DNA of 64,000 nucleotides, from positions 1 through 64,000 of the forward strand of contig NZ_BMBA01000002.1 in the NCBI RefSeq assembly GCF_017312485.1. The letters are read 5' to 3'. The translations under genes and the position numbers were made by a program. The stretch is from Clostridium zeae. Lineage in GTDB: Bacteria > Bacillota > Clostridia > Clostridiales > Clostridiaceae. This document shows positions 40,883 through 51,136 of this stretch, piece after piece (the stretch's first letter is position 1; every line of letters starts with the position of its first letter). The notes beneath the pieces are model-generated. The model worked only from the letters and a program-made list of their open reading frames with translations. It was not told the origin of the DNA and ran no database searches.

Positions 40883-41050
40883 AGTATCTCTCCTTTTGAA
40901 TCTATGATTTTATTTGAAACTAATCCATTTATATCCTATAATTATAGTGTAATTACTTGTTAAATGATGTCAAACAGATTATATTATAATAATATTTTGT
41001 TCATTCTCTTATTATAATATATGAAAGGTGGAATTTATATTTCCATACAA

Positions 41051-41959
41051 CTATATATTCAACGAAGATATCTTAGCTACAATAGCCCGTCCATTCCAAT
41101 AGCCTTCAACTCCAAGCTCTTTTGGTGACACTGTCTGATAATGTCCTTCCATACCGTCTATTTTAATATGTCCATCTGGTGAAAGAGTTACAATAGTATA
41201 TAGACCTTCTTTATAAAGCACTAAATCTTTAAGAAAAGGATACTTTTGGTGTATACTCTCTGCATAAGAAAAATGCTCATATTGTGGTCCAAACCAAATA
41301 TAAGACATTGCGTTTACTCCAAAATAATATGTATCCCCAATCTTTCTTATTGAGTCTGCATGGTCATGCCCATTTAAACACATTAATACCTTTTTTCCAG
41401 TTTTATTTACATCATTAATTAACTGTTGCACTTCCTTACGATTATGCACTCCCCTTTTCATGAATTCATTTTCAAAACTATGATGAGAAAGTATAACAAA
41501 GTAAGTGCATTCTTCTTCAAGTTCTTTCTTAAGCCAATCGAACTCTTTTTTAGGTAATACAGGATAAACTCCAGTGGCAGAATCATAATTCTTTTTACTA
41601 TATGGTACATACTCTTTGCCATACTGCATAAAGCAAGTATCTAAAGCAATAAATTTCACATCACTATATTTAAAAGAATAATAACTATCTTTCATCCCCA
41701 AAAATCTAAGCACTTCTTCTCTAGTACACGAATCCGAATCATGATTTCCTATTAGATTATAATAAGGCTTTCCAGTACTATTAAGTATGTCTAGCAATTT
41801 ATGATTTTCTTTTGTTACTCTACAAAAATCTCCTAGATTGATGATAAAATCTATATCTTTTTCTTGTATATCATCAACAAAAGTCTTCAATCTTCTTTGT
41901 CCATCGTGAATATGATCATAATGCAAATCAGTAAAGACTGCAAATCTCACTTCTTTCAT
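41051..41959 (-). CDS. Calcineurin-like metallophosphoesterase
   Basis: 302 aa. The five metal motifs are visible: FTDLHYDH (near 9), NLGDFCR (near 42), GNHDSD (near 72), LSHHSFEN (near 177) and NGHDHADS (near 213). Cytosolic, no signal peptide. The substrate is unknown. AGGAG lies 8 nt before ATG. Confidence 0.88.
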   Translation of the reverse strand: MKEVRFAVFTDLHYDHIHDGQRRLKTFVDDIQEKDIDFIINLGDFCRVTKENHKLLDILNSTGKPYYNLIGNHDSDSCTREEVLRFLGMKDSYYSFKYSDVKFIALDTCFMQYGKEYVPYSKKNYDSATGVYPVLPKKEFDWLKKELEEECTYFVILSHHSFENEFMKRGVHNRKEVQQLINDVNKTGKKVLMCLNGHDHADSIRKIGDTYYFGVNAMSYIWFGPQYEHFSYAESIHQKYPFLKDLVLYKEGLYTIVTLSPDGHIKIDGMEGHYQTVSPKELGVEGYWNGRAIVAKISSLNI

Positions 41960-42020
41960 AAACTTCTCCTAGTACCTTTTTTAATATTTACGTGATATAT
42001 TAATCAATAATTTTAACTTT

Positions 42021-42527
42021 TTATAATTTCTTATAATAAAAAGTAGTTTCATGCAACTGTCCATTTGTAGACTCTGCATAGTTAGGGATTTTTCCAACTT
42101 CTATATATTCAAATGATTTGTATAATAGATTTGAGGCATCTCCACTTCTTGTATCCAATGTTATAAGACTTATCCCTTCAGCTATAGCTCTTTTTTCTGA
42201 AATCTCCATCAGTTTTTTTCCTACTCCACATCTCCTTACTGATGAATGCACCATTAATTTAGCTATCTCTCCACGATGTCTTCCATTTTGCTTCTGACAT
42301 AGATGTAACTGAATTGTTCCAACTATAGCTCCTTCTATTTCTGCTATCCAAATCATAACTCCTTTTGACAAAACACTTATCCAATATTCTTTCGCCACCT
42401 TTAATGATATTGGAGATAGAAATCCTACTGATGCACCATCTTCAACCACATCCATTAAAAGCAACGCAAGTTTTGACAAATCATACTCCGACATTTGTTT
42501 TATTTCTCTTATTTGAATATTTCTCAT
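42021..42527 (-). CDS. GNAT family N-acetyltransferase
   Basis: 168 aa. AKLMVHSSVRRCGVGKKLME (about 89-108) is the acetyl-CoA loop; LDTRSGDASNLLYKSFEY is the late GNAT segment. Acetyltransferases like this one can modify antibiotics, but no specific match can be claimed. Standalone gene. Confidence 0.85.
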   Translation of the reverse strand: MRNIQIREIKQMSEYDLSKLALLLMDVVEDGASVGFLSPISLKVAKEYWISVLSKGVMIWIAEIEGAIVGTIQLHLCQKQNGRHRGEIAKLMVHSSVRRCGVGKKLMEISEKRAIAEGISLITLDTRSGDASNLLYKSFEYIEVGKIPNYAESTNGQLHETTFYYKKL

Positions 42528-42605
42528 AATTAGATTCCTCTTCTTTTTATCTATAAATCATCAGATAATACTTATACTCTAAATTCATAATATAACCTAT
42601 TCCAA

Positions 42606-43211
42606 TTACTCATATAACTTAGAGAATGGATCATAGGTGCTGTCTTCGTTCCAAATATACTCTATTCTTTGACTAGTTTCCAAAGCCTTTTCTTTTCCTA
42701 AAAGATTTTCTATAAATCCTAAGGTCATATCCATACCAGCAGAAACTCCAGAAGAAGTATATATATTTTCGTCCTTCACCCATCTTGCTTCTTTTATCCA
42801 CTGTACTTGTTCTCCTTGTTCAATTACCCAACTATATGCTTTTTTATTTGTAGTGGCTCTCTTGTTGTCTAGTATTCCTGCTTTTGAAAGTAAAGCTGAA
42901 CCAGTACAAACGCTAAGCGTATATTTAGCACGGGTATGTAACTCTTTAATAAAACTAATAAAACTTTCATCATCAACATTTTCTCTTGTTCCATTACCAC
43001 CTGGTACAATTAAAATTCTTTCTACGTCTTTTTCTTCTTTATATAAATTAGTTTCAACTCTTACTTTTTGAGAGCTTTCAACTAAACCTCCATCTGTTGA
43101 TATGAAATTCAGCTTAAAAGTATCAGGCAATTTCCCAAGTATCTCAACAGGTCCAAATACATCCAGTGTTTCAAAATCATCAAATAATAGTACATCAACT
43201 ATATAAATCAT
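42606..43211 (-). CDS. DJ-1/PfpI family protein
   Basis: 201 aa. The nucleophile elbow is SVCTGS with Cys102, and Glu15 ([11 protein letters not shown]) is the usual partner. The final part ([15 protein letters not shown]) fits the GATase1-like subgroup near transcriptional regulators of the AraC type, but no DNA-binding domain is present. Might be an isonitrile hydratase-like or deglycase-like enzyme. Strong ribosome site. The VOC gene lies 33 bp upstream in the same direction. Confidence 0.85.
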   Translation of the reverse strand: MIYIVDVLLFDDFETLDVFGPVEILGKLPDTFKLNFISTDGGLVESSQKVRVETNLYKEEKDVERILIVPGGNGTRENVDDESFISFIKELHTRAKYTLSVCTGSALLSKAGILDNKRATTNKKAYSWVIEQGEQVQWIKEARWVKDENIYTSSGVSAGMDMTLGFIENLLGKEKALETSQRIEYIWNEDSTYDPFSKLYE

Positions 43212-43244
43212 TGTCTTTCCTCCCTGTGCTTTTTAATATAATAT

Positions 43245-43622
43245 TCATTGATTATCATTTAATACTGTAACAAAATTAACAATATTTCCATCAGGGTCTC
43301 TAAACCACATTGATCTTGCACCCCATGGATGAGTTGTAGGAAGTTTTATAAATTCAATATCCATTGCTTTTAAACGCTCATATTCAAAATCTACATCATT
43401 TACCTCAATACTTATTATAAAATTTCCACTACCTGCATTCTTCATAGAATTAGGTACCATATTTTCCATACCTGCATTTGAGAATATAGTGAATTTAATA
43501 TTTTCAAAATTTAATTGCATGAAGCTAGAATCACCTTTACACTCTACGTCTACTATCTTACAATAAAAATTAGCCAATGCCTCAACATCCTTGGAAATAG
43601 TACAAATTTCTATCAGCTTCAT
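43245..43622 (-). CDS. VOC (glyoxalase/bleomycin-resistance) family protein
   Basis: 125 aa with the paired beta-alpha-beta-beta-beta modules. FWFRDPDGNIVNFV-type ending (MWFRDPDGNIVNFV, about 105-118) carries the metal Glu/Asn region. Function ranges from lyases to binding proteins and cannot be told. AGGAG-like site before ATG. Likely co-transcribed with the DJ-1 gene. Confidence 0.85.
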   Translation of the reverse strand: MKLIEICTISKDVEALANFYCKIVDVECKGDSSFMQLNFENIKFTIFSNAGMENMVPNSMKNAGSGNFIISIEVNDVDFEYERLKAMDIEFIKLPTTHPWGARSMWFRDPDGNIVNFVTVLNDNQ

Positions 43623-43693
43623 ATTTATCGCTCCTTAATTTGGAATCTCATTAATTATATTAAACTCATTATACATTTTTTAACACAAAAAAG

Positions 43694-43723
43694 AAAATCC
43701 ATACTAAGCTCTATATGGATTTT
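43694..43723. terminator. Terminator of the ACT-domain gene
   Basis: AAAATCCATA (43694-43703) and TATGGATTTT (43714-43723) form a perfect 10-bp stem, followed on the minus strand by CTTTTTTG. It makes the ACT gene a one-gene unit under the riboswitch. Confidence 0.8.
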
Positions 43724-43754
43724 AATTCTTGTTAGTTAAACAAGTTAAAGAATT

Positions 43755-44144
43755 CTATTTTATGATTTCGTATCTTTCTTCGATTAATGAATTCACTGCT
43801 TTATCTATATCCTTATTCTTAATTAATATATAATCTGTATCGTAGGTGGAAACAGCAAAAATACTAATCCCTTTGTTTGCTAATATTAAACTGATCGATG
43901 AGAGTATACCTATCAGAGAAAAGTCTAAAGGTCCTTCAATCTTCAAAACATTCCAATCCTTTTCACACTTTATACTTTCAGGAATATTGTCTTCATAACA
44001 CACAATAGAAAGTTCATCTTTTGTATGTGTGATAGAAAAGAATTCCCCCTTTTGTGCCCAAGCAGGTATAAGCTCATTTTTATCTAGTCTACAAACTCCA
44101 TACTTATCCTTTAATAATCTCATGGTCAATATTTTTTCTACCAT
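43755..44144 (-). CDS. ACT-domain protein under a ykkC-class riboswitch
   Basis: 129 aa resembling the COG3603 group of stand-alone ACT-domain proteins (LKIEGPLDFSLIGILSSISLIL about 67-88; ISIFAVSTYDTDYILIKNKD about 93-112). ACT domains bind amino acids or similar ligands; what this one binds is unknown. GGGTG-type site upstream of ATG. The riboswitch with its terminator ends 61 bp before the start, and a terminator follows the gene, so it is the only gene under this control. That pairing is not one I know for ykkC RNAs. Confidence 0.78.
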   Translation of the reverse strand: MVEKILTMRLLKDKYGVCRLDKNELIPAWAQKGEFFSITHTKDELSIVCYEDNIPESIKCEKDWNVLKIEGPLDFSLIGILSSISLILANKGISIFAVSTYDTDYILIKNKDIDKAVNSLIEERYEIIK

Positions 44145-44204
44145 CTTCTTTGCACCCTTTCTTAAAAGCCTCCTATGTTTAATACATTATCTAAATAGAG
44201 TCTA

Positions 44205-44250
44205 AAATAAAAAAGCCTATGGAAATATTATAAAAAATATCTCCCAGGCT
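44205..44250 (-). terminator. Expression-platform terminator of the ykkC riboswitch
   Basis: On the minus strand AAAGCCTGGGAGATATTT pairs with the AAATATTTCCATAGGCTTT part, followed by TTTTTTATTTT. The 5' arm overlaps the conserved aptamer segment AAAAGCC, so ligand binding and termination exclude each other. Confidence 0.85.
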
Positions 44251-44330
44251 TTTATCCTTCCGTGTACACAATATCTGTGCGTTTTCTCTTGGACCTGCCA
44301 GAAAAATACTGCGGAACCCTAGAAAACTAA
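44243..44330 (-). ncRNA. ykkC-family riboswitch aptamer (guanidine-I-like)
   Basis: On the minus strand GTTTTCTAGGGTTCCGC, then GGTCCAAGAGAAAAC, then ACACGGAAGGATAAAAGCC and TGGGAGA match the ykkC conserved elements in order and spacing. P1 is GTTTTCT/AGAGAAAAC. The known guanidine-I consensus has CTGGTCCGAGAG where this RNA has CAGGTCCAAGAG, so two conserved bases differ. It may be guanidine-I or a subtype that binds another ligand (ppGpp, PRPP or nucleotide variants are known). It precedes the ACT-domain gene. Confidence 0.85.
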
Positions 44331-44502
44331 ACTACTATTTATACATTTCTTCATTTTAATATACAGATAAATGTTATCATATCTTAAAAGATTCTTCAAC
44401 TTCATAATATATTTAATTAATCAGTATATAGATAGTTAAAATTTTTCTGTTCCTACTATCCTTCAAACAAAATTTGTTGTCCTCTATATAAATCTGCTGA
44501 TC

Positions 44503-44934
44503 TTAATTATTGTTGTGGTTAATGCTTAAGTTTCTATAAACTAAATCATCTCTTTTTTCGAAACCAATTGAATGCCAAAACTTATTTCCCAAGTCATTTG
44601 AAGCAAAAGCAACAAGTGCAACTTTATTTATTTCTTCTTTTCTTAGGGCTTCAAGCACAGCTTGAACTAAAGCTCTTCCAACTCCCTTACCTCGATATTC
44701 ACTACTTACTGCGGTATGATAGATATATCCTCTTCTTCCATCATGACCACATAATATTACTCCTACAACTTCATCTTCTACCTTTACAATAAAATTAGTT
44801 GTAGGATTTCTCTTAATAAACTTATTAATTCCTTGCAAGGAATCATCTACACTTCTCATCCCCATACCTGAAGTGTTGGTCCATAGTTTATATACTTTAT
44901 CATAATCCTCAATAGTCATTAAGCTTATTTCCAT
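44503..44934 (-). CDS. GNAT family N-acetyltransferase
   Basis: 143 aa. AVSSEYRGKGVGRALVQAVL (about 75-94) is the acetyl-CoA loop; ASNDLGNKFWHSIGFEKRDD the late segment. GGGGTG lies 6 nt before ATG. Substrate unknown. It ends about 170 bp above the riboswitch and is not part of that transcript if the terminator is absent between them; none is clear. Confidence 0.88.
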   Translation of the reverse strand: MEISLMTIEDYDKVYKLWTNTSGMGMRSVDDSLQGINKFIKRNPTTNFIVKVEDEVVGVILCGHDGRRGYIYHTAVSSEYRGKGVGRALVQAVLEALRKEEINKVALVAFASNDLGNKFWHSIGFEKRDDLVYRNLSINHNNN

Positions 44935-45244
44935 GTTTTCACCCCAAAATTAATAATTTAAATAAACTCATAAAAAACAAAAACTCTCTTATATACATAA
45001 TACATCATAAGCTTAATTATTTATAAGCATTTTTATCATTATTTAGTTTTATGATATAGCTAATTTTTCTATATATTTATATGTTCATTTATTTATATGG
45101 AACTGTATTAGTGATAGCCTCGCAAAATATAATACAATCAATCTCAAAATATTATATAAAATGGAATATAGTCATTTCAGATTGAGTTAGTACATCTTTA
45201 ATAATAAAATACCAAATGAACATACTAAGCTTGGAGGTGTTTTT
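44935..45244. other. Intergenic DNA with a weak repeat A trace
   Basis: AT-rich. 45165-45205 (GTCATTTCAGATTGAGTTAGTACATC) resembles one end of repeat A. No other feature is visible before the small plus-strand gene. Confidence 0.4.
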
Positions 45245-45454
45245 ATGAAAAGAAAAAAATCAAGTGAACATGATAAAATACTTACTTCATCATCAACATC
45301 TGGTTCTTTTGGCTTATCAACCTCTTCGAACTTAACTGTTGAATCTTCAGACATTGAAGGTGATGGAAGCGATTCATTAATACCAGAGTTTCACAAAGAT
45401 AAAAACTGGTCTTCAAAACTACTGTACCCTTTGATGATACTGAGAAATAAGTAA
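45245..45454 (+). CDS. Small Ser/Thr-rich hypothetical protein
   Basis: 69 aa. A basic start (MKRKKSSEHDK) is followed by a Ser/Thr-rich stretch and an acidic middle; no hydrophobic helix. CTTGGAGG lies 7 nt before ATG and a strong terminator follows, so expression is likely. I do not recognise it. Confidence 0.6.
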   Translation: MKRKKSSEHDKILTSSSTSGSFGLSTSSNLTVESSDIEGDGSDSLIPEFHKDKNWSSKLLYPLMILRNK

Positions 45455-45477
45455 ATATCCTAAAAAACAACTTAAGA

Positions 45478-45527
45478 AAAGACCATGCATGTAAAGGAGT
45501 CTCGTCCATAATTTATGCATGGTCTTT
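45478..45527. terminator. Terminator after the 69-aa gene
   Basis: AAAGACCATGCAT (45478-45490) and ATGCATGGTCTTT (45515-45527) form a perfect 13-bp stem with a 24-nt loop, followed by ACTTTATAAA. Confidence 0.7.
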
Positions 45528-45621
45528 ACTTTATAAAAACTAATATATCTTTCTAAAAGTTTATGCCCTCTGGCTTTGTTTTATTATAGTGTTCTTATAT
45601 AAAATTCATTTATGTCTTAAC

Positions 45622-45936
45622 CTATTTATTCTTTCTAGGTGCAGCCATTCCAGTCTCAAAAATAACATCAGTCAAACTAATAAAAAAACCTATTATAATT
45701 CCAAGTCCTATATCACCTAATTTAAAGAAATCTTTTAATAAAACAGATAAGACTATTATTATTAAAAAACTAATATTTCTTATTAATGCTTTTCTTCTCA
45801 ACTTATTTACTATTTTTTTAATTGGTTTAAACACCTGCAATATACTTTGATCTAACGCACCAAATATTACACAAAATACAACTTGTGATATTATCATTGC
45901 AATAACACAATATAAAAAATCATAAAAAAATTCCAT
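45622..45936 (-). CDS. Small membrane protein
   Basis: 104 aa with hydrophobic segments near residues 5-27, 52-63 and 71-88 and a basic loop (KKIVNKLRRKALIR). I start at ATG 45936, with AAAGGA 8-9 nt upstream; the frame is open seven more codons to a TTG. Family not recognised. Confidence 0.6.
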   Translation of the reverse strand: MEFFYDFLYCVIAMIISQVVFCVIFGALDQSILQVFKPIKKIVNKLRRKALIRNISFLIIIVLSVLLKDFFKLGDIGLGIIIGFFISLTDVIFETGMAAPRKNK

Positions 45937-46151
45937 TCGCCTATTCCTTTCTAGCAATTTATTACAAAGTATTCATTTACTTGATTATATAATTAATTAC
46001 CATATAGTTCAAGCTACTTCAATCCTCAATTTAGTCGACCTAGAATATATATTCACAATATGTATTTGTATCCCATATATTAAGGTGTAAGACAATTAAC
46101 AAAACATTATTTTAAACCTTAATTTACTCATAGTTAAAAAGGAGAGAATCC

Positions 46152-46766
46152 ATGATATTTTTTCTATCTGCCTTACTTTTTAGCCTATCTTCAAATCTGG
46201 ATAACCTAGTTATTGGGATGGCTTATGGCATAAAAAAAATCAAGATATATTTTTTAAATAATCTTTTAATAGCTGGTATTACTGCTACTGGAACTTTTTT
46301 ATCCATGTTCTTGGGGTTATTCATTTCAAAATTTCTATCTAACTCCATAGCAAATAAATTGGGAGCTATAATAATAATAATTTTAGGCGTGTACTTCGTT
46401 ATTCAAAGTATAAGAAAATTTTCAAGTAATGTTACTTCAAAAGATTTAGCTTTAAAAGATATTAAAGCTATGGTAGAATATGCAGAAAAATCCGATACTG
46501 ATAAATCTGGTGATATAGGTACCAGAGAATCTATTTTTGTTGCTCTTGGATTAACCTTTAATAATTTAGGTACAGGCATAGCAGCTAGTATAACAGGTAT
46601 AAGTGTACCTTTAACAACGGTCTTAACATTTATACTAAGTATTGCTACTATAATATTGGGTCAAGCATTAGGTAGCAATATAATAGGAAAACTTTTTGGA
46701 AAGTACGCTCCACTTGTATCTGGTATATTACTTATAGTACTAGGGATAATTGAATTTATAAATTAA
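46152..46766 (+). CDS. ytaF: Sporulation membrane protein YtaF (MntP-like)
   Basis: 204 aa with six membrane segments in two halves. SSNLDNLVIGMAYGIK (about 13-28) and GLTFNNLGTGIAASITG (about 132-148) are the paired motifs of the YtaF/MntP family, with acidic/polar residues in the membrane as in manganese exporters. YtaF is produced during sporulation in Bacillus. AAGGAG lies 8 nt before ATG. Confidence 0.88.
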   Translation: MIFFLSALLFSLSSNLDNLVIGMAYGIKKIKIYFLNNLLIAGITATGTFLSMFLGLFISKFLSNSIANKLGAIIIIILGVYFVIQSIRKFSSNVTSKDLALKDIKAMVEYAEKSDTDKSGDIGTRESIFVALGLTFNNLGTGIAASITGISVPLTTVLTFILSIATIILGQALGSNIIGKLFGKYAPLVSGILLIVLGIIEFIN

Positions 46767-46783
46767 TACTTTCAAAAAAATAA

Positions 46784-46856
46784 AAAGACTTGCCTCCATC
46801 TCCATATCATCCCTACAGATGTACCTATCTGTAGGTTGGGTTAAAAGCAAGTCTTT
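46784..46856. terminator. Nested bidirectional terminator
   Basis: Outer stem AAAGACTTGC (46784-46793) / GCAAGTCTTT (46847-46856); inner stem CCTACAGAT (46812-46820) / ATCTGTAGG (46827-46835). It separates convergent ytaF and gpsA and has T-runs on both sides. Confidence 0.75.
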
Positions 46857-46871
46857 AATCATCGATATTAA

Positions 46872-47867
46872 TTATTGATATTTTTCTGATTTCTTATCTC
46901 TTTCCATAAGTCCACTAACTGCTTCATTTGGGCTCAATCCGTCAAAAAGTATCCTATGAAGAATATCAGTAATTGGCATATCAACATCTAATTTTTCTTT
47001 TAATTCGTAGAAAGCTCTGCAGGCTTTAACCCCTTCAACAACCATTCCTACTTCTTTTTCTGCTTCAGCAAGGCTCTTACCTTGACCAATTAATATTCCA
47101 GCTCTTCTATTTCTAGAGTGCATACTTGTACAAGTTACTATAAGATCCCCCATACCTGTCAGTCCAAAGAAAGTTTCCATCTTTCCACCAAGTTTAAATC
47201 CTATTTTACTTATCTCCATCATACCCCTAGTCATAAGCGCCGCTTTAGCATTATCTCCGTAACCTATGCCATCACAAACTCCAGCAGCTAAAGCTATGAT
47301 ATTTTTTACTGCTCCACCTATTTCTACACCAACTAAATCATCATTAGTATATATTCTAAGATGTGGAGCCATAAATAAGTCCTGCACTTTTTCAGCAGAT
47401 GACATATCTTTAGAACTTGCAACTAAAGTAGTTGGGTATTCTAAGGCAACTTCTTCTGCGTGAGAAGGTCCAGATAAAACTACTATTGGATTATTAAGCT
47501 CCTGCTCTATTACTTCTGATAATCTTAAATCAGAACCTTCTTCAATTCCTTTAGCTATACTTACAACCACTATATCTTCTGGAAGCCTTCCTTTTAGTGA
47601 TTTACAAGCATTTCTTATAACATGGGAAGGTACTGCTAGCACTAAGCATTCTGTATCCTTAAGCGCCTCTTCTAAATCGTAATAGGCAGTGACATTTTCA
47701 GGAATGTGTAACTCCTTGATGTATCTATCATTTGTTCTTTTGTTGTTTATCTCATCAACAACCTCTTTATCTCTGTCCCAGATAGACACCGTTACACCCT
47801 TTTTGGCTAATAATATTGATAAAGCTGTGCCAAAGCTTCCTCCTCCTAAAAAAGTCACCTTATTCAT
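46872..47867 (-). CDS. gpsA: Glycerol-3-phosphate dehydrogenase [NAD(P)+]
   Basis: 331 aa. Makes sn-glycerol 3-phosphate from dihydroxyacetone phosphate for phospholipid synthesis. [10 protein letters not shown] (8-17) is the dinucleotide loop, [13 protein letters not shown] holds the catalytic Lys (near 193), and [12 protein letters not shown] with the later RNRRAG are conserved. AAGGAA lies 7 nt before ATG. It starts 4 bp after the der stop, last gene of a DUF512-der-gpsA operon. Confidence 0.97.
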   Translation of the reverse strand: MNKVTFLGGGSFGTALSILLAKKGVTVSIWDRDKEVVDEINNKRTNDRYIKELHIPENVTAYYDLEEALKDTECLVLAVPSHVIRNACKSLKGRLPEDIVVVSIAKGIEEGSDLRLSEVIEQELNNPIVVLSGPSHAEEVALEYPTTLVASSKDMSSAEKVQDLFMAPHLRIYTNDDLVGVEIGGAVKNIIALAAGVCDGIGYGDNAKAALMTRGMMEISKIGFKLGGKMETFFGLTGMGDLIVTCTSMHSRNRRAGILIGQGKSLAEAEKEVGMVVEGVKACRAFYELKEKLDVDMPITDILHRILFDGLSPNEAVSGLMERDKKSEKYQ

Positions 47868-47871
47868 ACTT

Positions 47872-49188
47872 TTATTCCTTCCTTTCTCTATACTCTATTT
47901 CTAATCCTGTTCCCTTAAAATCAAAGCTTTCTCTTAGCTGATTTTCAAGATATCTTCCGTAAGAAAAATGTAAAGCATTGCTGTCATTTACAAAGAATAT
48001 AAATTTAGGTGGTTTGTTTGCAACTTGAGTTGCATAGTATATCTTAAGTCTTTTAAGTCCAACTACTGGTGGTTCTTTCATAAGTACAGCTCTATTTATA
48101 ACCTCATTAAGTATACCTGTTGATATTCTCTTTGAGTAGTTATCATAACAGCCCTTAGCCATCTCTAGTACCTTATGCACCCTTTGACCAGTTAATGCTG
48201 ATATAAATAAGAAAGGTGAGTAGGATAAGAATTTTAAGTTTGATTGAAGATCTTTTAGATAAGTATTCATTGTCTTATCATCTTTTTCAATCAAATCCCA
48301 CTTATTTACTATAACCATTATAGCTTTATTCATTTCATGAGCAAAACCTATAATTTTTTCATCTTGATCAGTAACACCTTCTTGAGCATCAAGCATAAGT
48401 ATAACAACATCTGCTCTTTCAATTGAAGCGTAAGTTCTTATTACACTGTACTTTTCAATTTCTTCCTTAACCTTGCTTTTTCTTCTAAGACCAGCAGTAT
48501 CAATAAGTATAAACTTACCTTCATCTGTTTCAAGATAGCTATCTATAGAGTCTCTAGTAGTTCCAGGAACATCACTAACAATAACTCTATCTTCTCCTAG
48601 AAGTTTATTTATAAGTGATGACTTACCTACGTTTGGTTTACCAACCATAGCTATTCTTACAAATTCATCTTCTTCATCATCTGTTCCAAGCTCTTTAAAG
48701 TGTTCTACCACTCTGTCAAGCATATCTCCAAGTGCAAGACCTTGAGTTGCTGATATTGTTATAGGATCACCTATACCTAAATTATAGAACTCATAAGCAT
48801 TAGCTTCATCTTTTAAATTATCGATCTTGTTTACAACAAGTACAACAGGTTTTTTACTCTTTCTAAGCATTTGAGAAACTTCTTTATCTGCTGCAGTAAG
48901 TCCTTCCTTACCGTCAACTATAAACACTATAACATCTGCAGTTTCAATAGCTATTTGTGCCTGTCTTCTCATTTGTTTTACTATTATATCTTCACTTTCA
49001 GGTTCAATACCACCTGTATCTATCATAGTAAACTTGTAAGTTAACCACTCAGCCTCTGCATAAACTCTATCTCTAGTAACTCCAGGTGTATCCTGAACTA
49101 TAGATATTCTTTTTCCTGCTAATTTATTAAACAATGTAGATTTCCCTACATTTGGACGTCCAACTATAGCAACTATTGGTTTTCCCAT
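47872..49188 (-). CDS. der: GTPase Der (EngA), 50S assembly factor
   Basis: 438 aa with two tandem GTPase domains and a C-terminal KH-like domain. G1 motifs are GRPNVGKST (8-16) and GKPNVGKSS (about 182-190); NKID and NKWD are the two G4 motifs. Essential for large-subunit maturation. GAGGAGG in the end of the previous gene serves as ribosome site. Middle gene of the operon. Confidence 0.98.
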   Translation of the reverse strand: MGKPIVAIVGRPNVGKSTLFNKLAGKRISIVQDTPGVTRDRVYAEAEWLTYKFTMIDTGGIEPESEDIIVKQMRRQAQIAIETADVIVFIVDGKEGLTAADKEVSQMLRKSKKPVVLVVNKIDNLKDEANAYEFYNLGIGDPITISATQGLALGDMLDRVVEHFKELGTDDEEDEFVRIAMVGKPNVGKSSLINKLLGEDRVIVSDVPGTTRDSIDSYLETDEGKFILIDTAGLRRKSKVKEEIEKYSVIRTYASIERADVVILMLDAQEGVTDQDEKIIGFAHEMNKAIMVIVNKWDLIEKDDKTMNTYLKDLQSNLKFLSYSPFLFISALTGQRVHKVLEMAKGCYDNYSKRISTGILNEVINRAVLMKEPPVVGLKRLKIYYATQVANKPPKFIFFVNDSNALHFSYGRYLENQLRESFDFKGTGLEIEYRERKE

Positions 49189-49190
49189 GT

Positions 49191-50525
49191 TTATTCCTCC
49201 TCACAATATGTGTTTATAATTTGTATCAAGTCTTCTCCAGTGTAATCACATACAATGACTTTCACATCTAGCTGCTCTTCAACATCTTTTATCTTTAGAT
49301 CATCAAGCATTATCTTATCCTGAGAATCGCCTAATTCATAACCTTTTCTGAACATATTATCTGCCATTATAAGGTATGGTGCTTCAAGGCTTTCTTTTAG
49401 CTGATTTATAATATCTTTACCAGTTAAAAGTCCATTTACTGTAATAGTTTCTCCAAAGAAATGATTTATAACTTTATAAACATCAATTTTTATATTATTG
49501 TTTTTATTCATAATGCTATCTGCTACTTTTTTTACTTCATCATAGGCAGAAACACCTGTAGCAATAGCGAAATGGCCATTTATATTGTCTTTTAGTTCTG
49601 ATATATCTCTATCGATGGTATTTCTAAGCATTCTTATAACACCTACGCCATCTTCTATCTGATGATATCCATCGTAGAAATCTTCATTTGGTATGTCATA
49701 ATTACTTAAAACATAAAACTCGTCAGATAATCTCACAAAAGGTGAACCTATTTCTTTTATGAACTTCTCTTGTAGTTTCTCTACCAGCTCAATTTCTTTT
49801 CTCGCACTGTCACCCTCAAAAATATCTAACTTTGCAAGTCCTTCTCTATGCTTGGTTATACCGATTGGAACTGCAGCTATATTTTGAATAGAAGGATATA
49901 GCTTATATAAATCTAAAACTGTCCTTTGAAGCTCTTCACCATTATTAACACCTGGTACAACTACTATTTGAGCATTCATCTCAATACCAGCCTCTGCTAG
50001 TCTCTTAAGCCTGTCATAAACATTACCAGCAAATCTGTTGTTTAACATCTTAACTCTAAGCTCTGGATTGGTTGTATGTACTGATACATTAATCGGACTT
50101 ATTCTGTATCTTATTATTCTATCTATGTCACAGTCCTTCATATTTGTTAAGGTTACAAAGTTACCTTGAAGAAATGAAAGTCTTGAGTCATCGTCTTTAA
50201 AATATAAAGTATCTCTCATACCCGTAGGTAATTGATCTATAAAACAGAATATGCATTTATTAGAACAGCTTTTTGCCTTATCCATTATTGAAGCCTCAAA
50301 TTCCACACCTAAGTCTTCATCATATTCTTTTTCTATTTCATAAACCCAAACTTCACCGTCTGGTTTTTCTACTTCTACATCCAAGTATTCCTCTGCCATT
50401 AAAAACTTATAGTCTATAACATCATTTACTTCTGTTTCATTTATTGAAATTAAATAATCTCCAACTTCAATTCCTAATTCTTCTGCTATTCCACCAGGAA
50501 GAATCTTCGCAATTTTGTTTTTCAT
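49191..50525 (-). CDS. DUF512 radical SAM protein with PDZ domain
   Basis: 444 aa. An N-terminal PDZ-like domain ([20 protein letters not shown]) is followed by a radical SAM-like region with CSNKCIFCF (CxxxCxxC, near 76-83) and the DUF512 C-terminal domain. Conserved in clostridia beside der; function unknown, an Fe-S enzyme is expected. I start at ATG 50525 with GGAG 8 nt upstream; the frame is open nine codons more to a TTG. First gene of the operon. Confidence 0.88.
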   Translation of the reverse strand: MKNKIAKILPGGIAEELGIEVGDYLISINETEVNDVIDYKFLMAEEYLDVEVEKPDGEVWVYEIEKEYDEDLGVEFEASIMDKAKSCSNKCIFCFIDQLPTGMRDTLYFKDDDSRLSFLQGNFVTLTNMKDCDIDRIIRYRISPINVSVHTTNPELRVKMLNNRFAGNVYDRLKRLAEAGIEMNAQIVVVPGVNNGEELQRTVLDLYKLYPSIQNIAAVPIGITKHREGLAKLDIFEGDSARKEIELVEKLQEKFIKEIGSPFVRLSDEFYVLSNYDIPNEDFYDGYHQIEDGVGVIRMLRNTIDRDISELKDNINGHFAIATGVSAYDEVKKVADSIMNKNNNIKIDVYKVINHFFGETITVNGLLTGKDIINQLKESLEAPYLIMADNMFRKGYELGDSQDKIMLDDLKIKDVEEQLDVKVIVCDYTGEDLIQIINTYCEEE

Positions 50526-50765
50526 TTTTTTCACTCCTGAAAAATACTTCAATATGTAATATACCCTATTAGCCCTTAGTAGTCAACAATTAACGCTTCA
50601 TACACATTCTAATACAGCTCTAAATTTCCAATACTTATAGTATAAAAAACCAATTCATTATAAATTTTATCCATTTTCATAACAAGTTATATATTATCTT
50701 AACAATTATTATTAAAAATCATTTAATTTTAAATGCATACTCATATATAATTATATACTTTCCAA

Positions 50766-50880
50766 TACAGTAAAAAAGTCGATGAAGCGACCTTCTTCAG
50801 AGAGCTTTTTTGCGCATCTGCCTTTCCGAATGAATATGAGGAAAATTTGGCAGACGAATAAATTTTATTTTTTTACTGTA
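50766..50880. repeat. Dispersed repeat C, full copy
   Basis: 115 bp with perfect 12-bp ends TACAGTAAAAAA and TTTTTTACTGTA. Inside are GTCG/CGAC and CTGCC/GGCAG stems and the GCGCATCTGCC core. A second copy without clear ends lies at 61540-61680 next to repeat B, and a trace near 10685-10735. DNA at 50553-50765 before it shows no gene. Confidence 0.75.
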
Positions 50881-50951
50881 TAGCCATAAAAAGCTTCTGA
50901 AAGCATTGAAGTATCTAGGTTTAATCTGCATAAGATTTTTTTATTTTCCAG

Positions 50952-51001
50952 TACAGTAAAAAATAGCTCGAATATCCTTAAGGATTTCAAGCTATTTTTA
51001 T
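50952..51001 (-). terminator. Terminator of the pst-phoU operon
   Basis: AAAAATAGCT.GAA pairs with TTC.AGCTATTTTT around a central CCTTAAGG. On the minus strand TTTTTTACTGTA follows. It lies about 135 bp beyond the phoU stop. Confidence 0.7.
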
Positions 51002-51136
51002 ATTTAATAAACATATATCTATTAAATACCCTAGTTGAATTGTTACGCATATAAATTAGACTCTTAATTTATATACGAAAAAAATTTACATACTATCTCA
51101 ATGTTTTATTAATAAATTCTAAATTTTGTTCAATCA

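Noticed and set aside
50865-51050. 61-codon minus-strand ORF after phoU
   Set aside because: It spans a terminator and repeat C and lacks a ribosome site.
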